From Promethearchaeia archaeon (GTDB lineage: Archaea > Asgardarchaeota > Lokiarchaeia > Sigyniarchaeales > SOKP01), in contig JAHQWS010000335.1 in NCBI GenBank assembly GCA_029856295.1, positions 1 to 12,397 on the forward strand: a DNA stretch of 12,397 nt, written 5' to 3'. Made by a program: the position numbers and the translations under genes. The notes beneath the pieces are model-generated. The model was not told the DNA's origin. It saw nothing but the letters and a program-made list of their open reading frames with translations, and did no database searches. Shown in pieces: positions 6,701 through 12,397 of the stretch (position 1 is its first letter; each line of letters begins with the position of its first letter).

Positions 6701-8044
6701 TTATGTCAATGGCTTAGGTTTAGATTCAATTTTATCTTTCTCTAGTTTGATCTCTTTTCTTCCTTCCCTTTTTTTTCTATGGACTACATACGGTCTATAT
6801 ATTGTTATCTTAGGAGGACTCATTGTTAAAATTGTTTCTGCTATACGAGGATGCTCGGCTATAAATAAAAATTCTTCCCTAACTAAAGGTCTTTGTTTAT
6901 GAACATTAGCATAGCGTACCAGCTCTAAGATCTGTCGCGCTTCTTCTTCGTTTTTAAACTTCAGATCAAAATTTTTGTATATATGTTTAAAAGATGATAT
7001 ACCGGAGTATTCACCTGTAGTTATTTTTCTTCCTGTTTCAACTAGGATTTTCTTACCCCGTCCTAATTCCTGGTAATCATATAGTTCATAATTTTTTCTG
7101 TCTTTAAGGGCCCCATCCGCATGAATTCCTGACTCGTGAGCGAATGCATTTTCACCTACACCTACTTGGTTAACCGGTATCTCCACACCAAAAGCATGAG
7201 AAGCATAATTTGCAACTTGCCATGCTTTACTTAGATCAATTCGGGGATCTAACAACCCCAATTCATCGAAATCGGCACCATATTTTAATGTTAATAAAGT
7301 ACTTATAAGATCAGTATTTCCTGCTCGTTCACCCATCCCGTTGATGGTAGTATTAATGAATGCATCTTGACCCTCCTCAATAACTCCCTTTGCCCCCTCA
7401 ACCGCCGTAGCTACAGCCATACCTAAATCATTATGAGTATGCAGTTCTATAGGCATTTCTAATTCTTTTGCCAGTGTTTTGCATCTAAAATGAATACGAA
7501 AACATCTTTCATATCCTAACGTATCACAGTATCTTAATCTATCAGCACCTGCCTTTCTGGCAGCATTTCCAAATTTTAACAAGAAATCCATGGATGTTCT
7601 TGAGGCATCCTCAGCATTAACTCCAATTGTTTTTAAACCCAAGTCTTTTGCTCTAGTCACCGCAGCCACCATCATTTTAATTACATCATCTTCTTCAAAC
7701 CTTCCTTGAAATTTCCCATTTATCATTTGTTTAGATGTAGAGATTGAAAGATTGATATGTTCTACTCTTGTTAATTCTACGGCCGTAATCACATCTGATT
7801 CTAAAGCTCTCATCCAACCTGATAATATCATGGGATCGATAACACCCATTCTCACTAATTCTAAATTTGCGTTAATATAATTCGTTTCATGTAATGTCGT
7901 GGGGAAGCCTAACTCAGATTGGTGGACCCCCATTTTATTTAAGAGGATATTTAACACAGTTTTCTCTATTTTTGCTAAACCTAATCTACTGGTTTGAACA
8001 CCATCTCTATTCGTGACATCCATAATATATATTCGATTATCCAT
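6701..8044 (-). CDS. DRE-TIM metallolyase: homocitrate synthase or Re-citrate synthase-like
   Basis: This TIM-barrel enzyme of the isopropylmalate/homocitrate synthase family condenses acetyl-CoA with a 2-oxoacid. Numbering from the TTG at 8053, the strand-1 motif is DVTNRDGVQ (12-20, metal ligand Asp17), the metal pair is HTHND (205-209), and the family signature is NGMGERAGN (238-246). HESGIHADG (306-314) resembles NifV-type homocitrate synthases. Where most relatives have RDGEQ, this protein has RDGVQ. From memory, this variant and its surroundings resemble clostridial Re-citrate synthases, so citrate formation from oxaloacetate is a real alternative. It appears to lack the LeuA-type regulatory domain; the tail is a short, lysine/arginine-rich stretch of about 28 residues. 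The ATG at 8044 is chosen; an in-frame TTG nine bases upstream would add three residues. It is divergent from the dehydratase gene. Confidence 0.8.
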   Translation of the reverse strand: MDNRIYIMDVTNRDGVQTSRLGLAKIEKTVLNILLNKMGVHQSELGFPTTLHETNYINANLELVRMGVIDPMILSGWMRALESDVITAVELTRVEHINLSISTSKQMINGKFQGRFEEDDVIKMMVAAVTRAKDLGLKTIGVNAEDASRTSMDFLLKFGNAARKAGADRLRYCDTLGYERCFRIHFRCKTLAKELEMPIELHTHNDLGMAVATAVEGAKGVIEEGQDAFINTTINGMGERAGNTDLISTLLTLKYGADFDELGLLDPRIDLSKAWQVANYASHAFGVEIPVNQVGVGENAFAHESGIHADGALKDRKNYELYDYQELGRGKKILVETGRKITTGEYSGISSFKHIYKNFDLKFKNEEEARQILELVRYANVHKQRPLVREEFLFIAEHPRIAETILTMSPPKITIYRPYVVHRKKREGRKEIKLEKDKIESKPKPLT

Positions 8045-8053
8045 TTTGTTCAA

Positions 8054-8398
8054 CAGATTTTATACGTTTTTTAATGACAATAGAGAATTACAGGCAATCA
8101 TTTACAATTTTGTAATAATTAATTCAATTCTCTATTTAATTATACTAAATAAAATTTATAGAAATTAAAATTTTTTGTTTTATTTTTTTATTATTTTCCA
8201 ATTTTTTTTTTAGGAATGATCTGTAATTAGTGAACATTTTTACAATATCATTTAAAAATCTATGAACGATAATATATTTCTAGTACTGAATAATATAAAT
8301 CATTTAAAAATTCAAAAGTTTTTCAATTCAGTAATCCTATTTAATAATTAGCTATAATTTACTTAATCAAAAATTTAAATATTAAGAGAAGAAAAAAA
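8054..8398. other. Divergent intergenic region with nested dyads and direct repeats
   Basis: This 345-base gap separates two divergently transcribed enzymes and holds no plausible gene. Near the minus-strand gene are nested dyads: 11-bp arms AATAGAGAATT (8079-8089) and AATTCTCTATT (8126-8136) around TTACAA-TT-TTGTAA (8102-8115). The middle is a T-rich tract (about 8171-8211) ending in ten T. The right half has two copies of ATCATTTAAAAAT (8247-8259, 8299-8311; 52-base period) and 8-bp arms TACTGAAT/ATTCAGTA (8284-8291, 8326-8333). These are candidate operators; no regulator can be assigned. Confidence 0.5.
8353..8381 (+). promoter_or_regulatory. Promoter region of the 4-hydroxybutyryl-CoA dehydratase homologue
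   Basis: Two TATA-like boxes are visible. TATAATTT at 8353-8360 would start transcription near 8382 and give a leader of about 17 bases containing a weak purine site (AGAGAAG). TTTAAATA at 8374-8381 matches the archaeal box A consensus exactly but lies only 18-25 bases before the ATG, so it would need a leaderless start at the ATG. Sequence alone does not decide between them. Confidence 0.45.
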
Positions 8399-9937
8399 AT
8401 GAGAACATATGAAGAATATGTTGAAAAATTAAAGAAAATGAAGCCAAATGTGTACATTGGTGCGGAAAAGGTTGGAAGAGATGATCCTCGAATAGAAGGA
8501 GGCATGCATATTATAAAAGAAACGTATGATTGTGCTTATGACCCTGATTACGAAGATTTATGTACTGCAACTTCTCACATAACAGGAAAGAAAATAAATA
8601 GATTTTGTCATATTCATCAAAATAAAGAAGATCTGTATAAAAAGCAATTAATGACTCGATTACTTTGTCATCGCGTTGGTGGATGTATCCAACGATGTAT
8701 GGGAACAGATTCGTTAAATGCACTTTCGGTAATTACATATGAAATGGATGAAGCACTTGGAACAGATTATTATCAAAGATTTTTAAAATATTTAGAATTC
8801 TTTCAAGAAAATGACTTAGCTGCAAGTGCCGCGCAAACTGACCCTAAGGGGGATCGCTTGAAACGACCTCACCAGCAAGAAGATCCAGACCAATATCTCA
8901 GAGTTATAGAAACAAGAGATGATGGTATTGTAGTTAGAGGATGTAAACTCAATATTACTAATACTCCATATGTCGACGAAATGATAGTTGTTCCATGTAG
9001 ATATATGGGACCTGAAGATAAAGATTATGCTGTAGCTTTTGCTTTACCATGCGATTGGGATGGAGTTAAATTACTTACTCGACCTGCTTATTTTAGAAAG
9101 CCTGAAAAATTTGAGTTTCCTACAGCACTAATAGGAGATTGTGAAACTTTTATTATTTTTGATGATGTATTCGTTCCCAATGAAAGAGTATTTTTGAATG
9201 GTCATGGCGATCCCAGACAAACCCCTTATGCCGGGTTTTTGGCCTTGATGTTCGCCCATTTTCATCGTCATAGCTATACGGGATGCAAACCCGCTGTATC
9301 AGAAGTTATTGCTAGTGCAGCTGCGTTGGTTGCAGAGTATAATGGGATTGAAAAAGCATCCCACGTTCAAGATAAGCTTTCACATTTAATAGGGACTGCC
9401 GAACTTGTGTTTGCCGCAGGAGAGTCAAGTGCAAAGCATTCTGAGAAGTCACCCTCAGGCACTCAAGTTCCTGATGAAATTTTAACAAATGCGGGAAGAC
9501 GTCTTGCTGGTGAAATGATTTATGAAGAATATAAAATCTTAGCCGATCTTTCTGGAGGTATAATCGCAACTTTACCATTTGAGGGATCATTTACCTCCGA
9601 AGAGGTTGGAGAGTTAGCAATGAAGTATTTGCAAAGAAATCCTCGAGTTAAACCAGAGAATGTTTATCGCTGCTTTAAAGGTATAGAAACACTTGCTGTC
9701 TCAGATATATCAGGGTTAATGCAAGTAGCGGGTCTACATGGTGGAGGCAGCCCCCAGATGGAGACAATAACGATGATGATGCGTTATGACCTTGAGAAGC
9801 TAAAGGATATTTCAAAATACTTGTTTGGGATAAAATCGCGGTTAAAGAGATATGAAAGACCAACGGTCACACCTAGAAAACAGCTTGAAAAATTTAGGAA
9901 AGCAATGCAAGCAAAAGAAAAGAGGCAAAATAGTTAA
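8399..9937 (+). CDS. 4-hydroxybutyryl-CoA dehydratase/vinylacetyl-CoA isomerase homologue (AbfD-like)
   Basis: This 512-residue protein belongs to the family of FAD and [4Fe-4S] enzymes that dehydrate 4-hydroxybutyryl-CoA to crotonyl-CoA by a ketyl radical route. All four cluster ligands of Clostridium aminobutyricum AbfD align: Cys96 and Cys100 in GGCIQRCMG, His289 and Cys296 in HRHSYTGCK (AbfD Cys99, Cys103, His292, Cys299). Tyr293, Lys297, Thr187 and Glu249 match AbfD Tyr296, Lys300, Thr190 and Glu257. Before HGGGSPQ, however, Ala444 stands where AbfD has Glu455. The cluster ligands argue against an HpaB-type monooxygenase, which shares the fold. A basic C-terminal extension of about 30 residues exceeds AbfD. 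It is transcribed alone, with its own terminator. Comparison uses AbfD recalled from memory; the substrate may differ. Confidence 0.85.
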   Translation: MRTYEEYVEKLKKMKPNVYIGAEKVGRDDPRIEGGMHIIKETYDCAYDPDYEDLCTATSHITGKKINRFCHIHQNKEDLYKKQLMTRLLCHRVGGCIQRCMGTDSLNALSVITYEMDEALGTDYYQRFLKYLEFFQENDLAASAAQTDPKGDRLKRPHQQEDPDQYLRVIETRDDGIVVRGCKLNITNTPYVDEMIVVPCRYMGPEDKDYAVAFALPCDWDGVKLLTRPAYFRKPEKFEFPTALIGDCETFIIFDDVFVPNERVFLNGHGDPRQTPYAGFLALMFAHFHRHSYTGCKPAVSEVIASAAALVAEYNGIEKASHVQDKLSHLIGTAELVFAAGESSAKHSEKSPSGTQVPDEILTNAGRRLAGEMIYEEYKILADLSGGIIATLPFEGSFTSEEVGELAMKYLQRNPRVKPENVYRCFKGIETLAVSDISGLMQVAGLHGGGSPQMETITMMMRYDLEKLKDISKYLFGIKSRLKRYERPTVTPRKQLEKFRKAMQAKEKRQNS

Positions 9938-9939
9938 TA

Positions 9940-9963
9940 AGAAATTTTATTTCTCCTTTTTTT
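9940..9963 (+). terminator. Hairpin plus T7 terminator after the dehydratase
   Basis: Two bases after the stop, AGAAAT (9940-9945) pairs with ATTTCT (9949-9954) around a TTT loop. CC and seven T (9957-9963) follow. The layout resembles a bacterial rho-independent terminator, although the T run alone may suffice in archaea. It lies between convergent genes. Confidence 0.6.
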
Positions 9964-10025
9964 AATTTCTATTTTATTTGAAATTAGACATTGGTAAGCT
10001 TTTATAAGCTAAAACTAGAAACTTT

Positions 10026-10994
10026 TTACAATAGACACAATACAAAAGATTGTACTTCTGATAAATTACCAAAAGGAGTATCTTTAATTTGTCGTAAATA
10101 CTGATTTATTGGTATGCCCTTTTCAAAGATTTCATTGAATTTATCATAAAATATTTGATATATATTTTCATTTCTGGAAATGTAAGAGCCCATTAATTTG
10201 TTTGCAGGATCAAAGCTCGGTTGTATAAGTTCATTATCTGTTAAGCTAAAATTACTGAACGGTTCCTCAGTAATATGAACTTCAATACTTTTAAATTCAA
10301 AATCTTGAGATTCTACATGCTTTGATAAAATAGAAAATTCTTTACTCTTTATTAATTCATTAACTAATTCATTATTGAAAATTGCCTGAATATTAATACT
10401 TTTAAGATTTTCCCTAATTCTGGTCAAAGCAGTAATTAGAGAATTTCGTAGATGGTTTTGAAAATCCTCCATTGAATTTTCTTGTAAAAAAGAGATTAAG
10501 GGATTGGCGTACCGTATTCCAATTGCAATTTTACACGCATTTCTCGCTTGTAGATGATAGTATATCTCCTCGAAATTGTCAAAACTGAAATTAATAAATT
10601 CTATAGGTTCTTGGACTACTTCTTCTTTTAAATTATAACTTCCAACAAATAAATCAAAGGAGCTTTCACATTTTATTTTTTTCTCTTGAAATTCATTTAG
10701 CAATTCTTCTATCCTTTGGTTTATGAGTCTTTGCCATATTGGGAGGATAGGAGTTGCCAAATTAACTTTCATTGGTCGGTCATAAATTTGGACTAATTCC
10801 ATTCCACTGAGAACATTTATAATTTTGTATACTCTTTTTTGGCTAAGGTCATATTTCTTACAAACTTCTTTAAGATTTTCGATTCTTTTATTTTTTAACA
10901 AATAATGGTAAATTCTTTCAATGCCTTTCTCGATTATACCAAGGGAATTGAATAAATTAGATAATTGAATAAGGTTTTCGTCGCTTATATCCAT
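10026..10994 (-). CDS. TrmB-like winged-helix transcriptional regulator
   Basis: This 322-residue protein is probably a DNA-binding regulator. Residues about 22-80 form a winged helix: a helical start (IERIYHYLL), a helix-turn-helix LKEVCKKYDLSQKRVYKIIN (41-60), then the wing LVQIYDRPMKVNLATP. A predicted coiled-coil helix (WQRLINQRIEELLNEFQEKK, 87-106) follows, which is the TrmB family arrangement for dimerisation. The remaining 200 residues have no motif I recognise; the typical sugar-binding TrmB C-terminal domain is not evident, so the signal it senses is unknown. The start ATG is 11 bases after the stop of the small GTPase gene, which implies one transcript. GGTGAT abuts the ATG and AAGGAG lies further upstream inside the GTPase gene. 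Confidence 0.7.
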   Translation of the reverse strand: MDISDENLIQLSNLFNSLGIIEKGIERIYHYLLKNKRIENLKEVCKKYDLSQKRVYKIINVLSGMELVQIYDRPMKVNLATPILPIWQRLINQRIEELLNEFQEKKIKCESSFDLFVGSYNLKEEVVQEPIEFINFSFDNFEEIYYHLQARNACKIAIGIRYANPLISFLQENSMEDFQNHLRNSLITALTRIRENLKSINIQAIFNNELVNELIKSKEFSILSKHVESQDFEFKSIEVHITEEPFSNFSLTDNELIQPSFDPANKLMGSYISRNENIYQIFYDKFNEIFEKGIPINQYLRQIKDTPFGNLSEVQSFVLCLL

Positions 10995-11005
10995 ATCACC
11001 AATTT

Positions 11006-11536
11006 TTATCTCTCCTTCATCTTTTCCAAGCTTAATTCAGTAAGCGTCTCAAATGCCTCATCAACATTTATATTATCTTTACTTGAAAGCTCACTAAAAC
11101 CAGCCATTTTTTTTTTTTCGGCAGTCTGTATACCGTGTTCTCTTGGAACCCTACGTTGATCCGTGGCTAAATCAAGTTTTGCCCCAACTAGCATAATTGG
11201 AATTTCTCCTGCTTTTTGTCTTACTATTGAAGTCCATTCTGAAATATTATCCAAGGTAGAGGGTCTCGTGATATCATACAAAAGGAAAGCCGCATTAGCT
11301 CCTAATGTATATGTGGGTAAAAGAAATCTGAATCGTTCTTCACCCCCCACGTCCCATATCTGGAGCTTGACTTTGAGTCCCCTTAAATCTATGGTTTTAA
11401 CATGGAAATCTACACCGATGGTAAGCCGTTCTGATGGATTAAAGATGTTATAACAATATCTCTTTGTGAAACTGGTTTTCCCAACCGATGCATCCCCTAA
11501 TAATAGAATTTTGAAGGTATAATCGTAATTTGGCAT
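11006..11536 (-). CDS. Ras/Rab-like small GTPase, Asgard type
   Basis: This 176-residue single-domain GTPase is eukaryote-like. G1 is GDASVGKTS (14-22) with Lys20 and Thr21. The switch I threonine is Thr39 in TIGVDF. G3 is WDVGGEERF (61-69), with Glu66 where Ras has Gln61 and Gly64 where Ras has Ala59. G4 reads AKLD (119-122) instead of NKxD, closer to the TKLD of Rho proteins. G5 is SSK (151-153). The C-terminus ends EKMKER with no cysteine, so it cannot be prenylated like eukaryotic Rab or Ras and is probably cytosolic. Small GTPases of this sort are abundant in Asgard archaea, and their partners are mostly unknown. It precedes and probably shares a transcript with the TrmB-like regulator. 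A perfect dyad lies in its promoter region. Confidence 0.88.
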   Translation of the reverse strand: MPNYDYTFKILLLGDASVGKTSFTKRYCYNIFNPSERLTIGVDFHVKTIDLRGLKVKLQIWDVGGEERFRFLLPTYTLGANAAFLLYDITRPSTLDNISEWTSIVRQKAGEIPIMLVGAKLDLATDQRRVPREHGIQTAEKKKMAGFSELSSKDNINVDEAFETLTELSLEKMKER

Positions 11537-11571
11537 TTAAATTATCATTTGAATTGAATGAATAGGAAGTT

Positions 11572-11602
11572 ATTATAATATAATCTATTCTTATATTATA
11601 AT
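11572..11602. promoter_or_regulatory. 12-bp perfect dyad in the GTPase/regulator promoter
   Basis: ATTATAATATAA (11572-11583) and TTATATTATAAT (11591-11602) are exact inverted copies separated by TCTATTC. The dyad lies 36-66 bases upstream of the GTPase ATG. It overlaps any TATA box for that gene, so a protein bound here would block or position transcription. It is also 14-44 bases past the stop of the upstream TIM-barrel gene, so a weak terminator hairpin is an alternative, although no T tract follows. Confidence 0.5.
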
Positions 11603-11615
11603 CTTAATCAAATAA

Positions 11616-12397
11616 TTAATATTTAAATCTAGAGGAAAATTTTTCCAATAATTTTTCTGAACATCCATTATTTGATAATTCAATGGAAAATGCATTGTGA
11701 TAGCCTAATTTTTCTAAAAATCTATGAAATTTGTTAAAATTAAAATTTCCTTCACCAAGAAATAGTCTTTTTAACTTTTCCGCTCCATTTTCATTATAAT
11801 CTGCCAACCTAATTAAAGAAATTAAGTCTCTGATATCATTTATCTCATTAAAATTTACATCAAATTTAGCTAAATAAAACGTATCAATGATGTACCCCAA
11901 ATTTTCTTGGCTTTCTAATGGTTTTAATACTTCTTTTACGTCATACAAATTTGAAACCGAACTATGTTCTAAGATTAGAAATTCAAATCCGATATGTATA
12001 TCTTCTTTATAAGCTCTTTTAGTTATTTCTTCAAGCCGTTTTCTTGTTCTATTAATAATTCTCCATTTTGGTATTGTAAGTATTCCATTAGAAATCTCTA
12101 AAAGAGAAGGAGTGGCAATTATCAAATTTGATTCTAATTTGTCGCAGTAATTAATCATTTGTTTAAAATTATTCAAAACTTTAGTTTTAAAATCCCTCTC
12201 TGAGCATAAAGAAAAATCTGATAATGGATAAATACTTTCAACTTTGGTGCCATAGATTTCCAACACCTCTAAAATGTCTTTTAGATTATGATTCTTAGAT
12301 AAAGTTTTTCTTATTTTATCGATATCAAGTTCAACGCCATCAAACTTTTTAGCGAATTTTATGAATTGAATTAAATCTAAGTTTGCACAAGTATTTT
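11616..12397 (-). CDS. Xylose isomerase-like TIM-barrel protein, 5' end outside the window
   Basis: The reading frame stays open to the right edge, so the true N-terminus is missing. At least 259 residues are visible; the nearest internal start (GTG at 12266) would cut off the clear first strand-helix unit FAKKFDGVELD. The protein fits the sugar phosphate isomerase/epimerase or AP endonuclease 2-like family. Numbering visible residues, metal-site candidates are Glu138 in IGFEF, Asp171 in IIDTFYL, and Glu239 in FSIEL. LGEGNFNF (213-220) matches the common PGEG-hydrophobic loop. Where many relatives have DTFH, this one has DTFY, so one metal-binding His is lost. The substrate is unknown; IolE-like dehydratase, epimerase or endonuclease activity are all possible. 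The GTPase gene starts 79 bases downstream. Confidence 0.7.
   Translation of the reverse strand, partial: NTCANLDLIQFIKFAKKFDGVELDIDKIRKTLSKNHNLKDILEVLEIYGTKVESIYPLSDFSLCSERDFKTKVLNNFKQMINYCDKLESNLIIATPSLLEISNGILTIPKWRIINRTRKRLEEITKRAYKEDIHIGFEFLILEHSSVSNLYDVKEVLKPLESQENLGYIIDTFYLAKFDVNFNEINDIRDLISLIRLADYNENGAEKLKRLFLGEGNFNFNKFHRFLEKLGYHNAFSIELSNNGCSEKLLEKFSSRFKY

Noticed and set aside
6701..8044. Annotation as 2-isopropylmalate synthase (leuA)
   Set aside because: The C-terminal LeuA regulatory domain is not evident, the HESGIHADG motif is NifV-like, and no leucine pathway neighbours are present.
9312..9590. A 92-codon minus-strand frame opposite the dehydratase
   Set aside because: The plus-strand dehydratase here carries conserved sequence; the antisense frame has no motif and no promoter.
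8399..9937. Annotation as a 4-hydroxyphenylacetate 3-monooxygenase (HpaB)
   Set aside because: The fold family is shared, but HpaB lacks the four [4Fe-4S] ligands that are all present here.
11163..11453. A 96-codon plus-strand frame opposite the GTPase
   Set aside because: It is antisense to the G1-G4 motifs of the GTPase and shows no independent evidence of coding.

Overview
The window looks like chromosomal DNA from an archaeon, most likely an Asgard archaeon of the Lokiarchaeia type. The DNA is strongly AT-rich. Several genes have archaeal box A (TATA) elements upstream, and one appears leaderless. There are T-tract terminators and a TrmB-like winged-helix regulator next to a Ras/Rab-like small GTPase, a pairing typical of Asgard genomes. 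The lineage call is inference; no rRNA or other phylogenetic marker is present.

Layout. The left edge (1-66) holds the first 22 codons of a Rossmann-fold dehydrogenase resembling saccharopine dehydrogenase, on the minus strand. Its upstream region carries a long bulged hairpin. Next comes an intact-looking insertion sequence (about 293-2353) bounded by perfect 21-bp inverted repeats and carrying one DDE transposase of the IS4/IS1634 type. The middle (2458-8044) has four minus-strand metabolic genes: an EFR1-type flavodoxin-ferredoxin protein, an acyl-CoA dehydrogenase, an acyl-CoA ligase, and a DRE-TIM Claisen-condensing enzyme (homocitrate synthase or Re-citrate synthase-like). Promoter and terminator signals lie between them, so they look like separate transcription units rather than one tight operon. 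Across a 345-bp divergent intergenic region is a plus-strand 4-hydroxybutyryl-CoA dehydratase homologue (8399-9937). Converging on it are a TrmB-like regulator and a small GTPase, 11 bp apart, and a xylose-isomerase-like TIM-barrel gene cut by the right edge.

How the genes may work together. Ligase, acyl-CoA dehydrogenase and 4-hydroxybutyryl-CoA dehydratase would activate a carboxylic acid, oxidise it and dehydrate a 4-hydroxyacyl-CoA. A Re-citrate synthase-like enzyme could consume the resulting acetyl-CoA. The EFR1 protein could handle electrons. This is a coherent acyl-CoA/4-hydroxybutyrate theme, but the substrates are not readable from sequence. Three enzymes have notable active-site differences: the dehydratase has Ala where AbfD has Glu455, the acyl-CoA dehydrogenase has its likely catalytic base in the isovaleryl-CoA dehydrogenase position, and the small GTPase has altered G3 and G4 motifs. 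The most system-like candidate is the GTPase/TrmB-like pair, preceded by a perfect 12-bp dyad.
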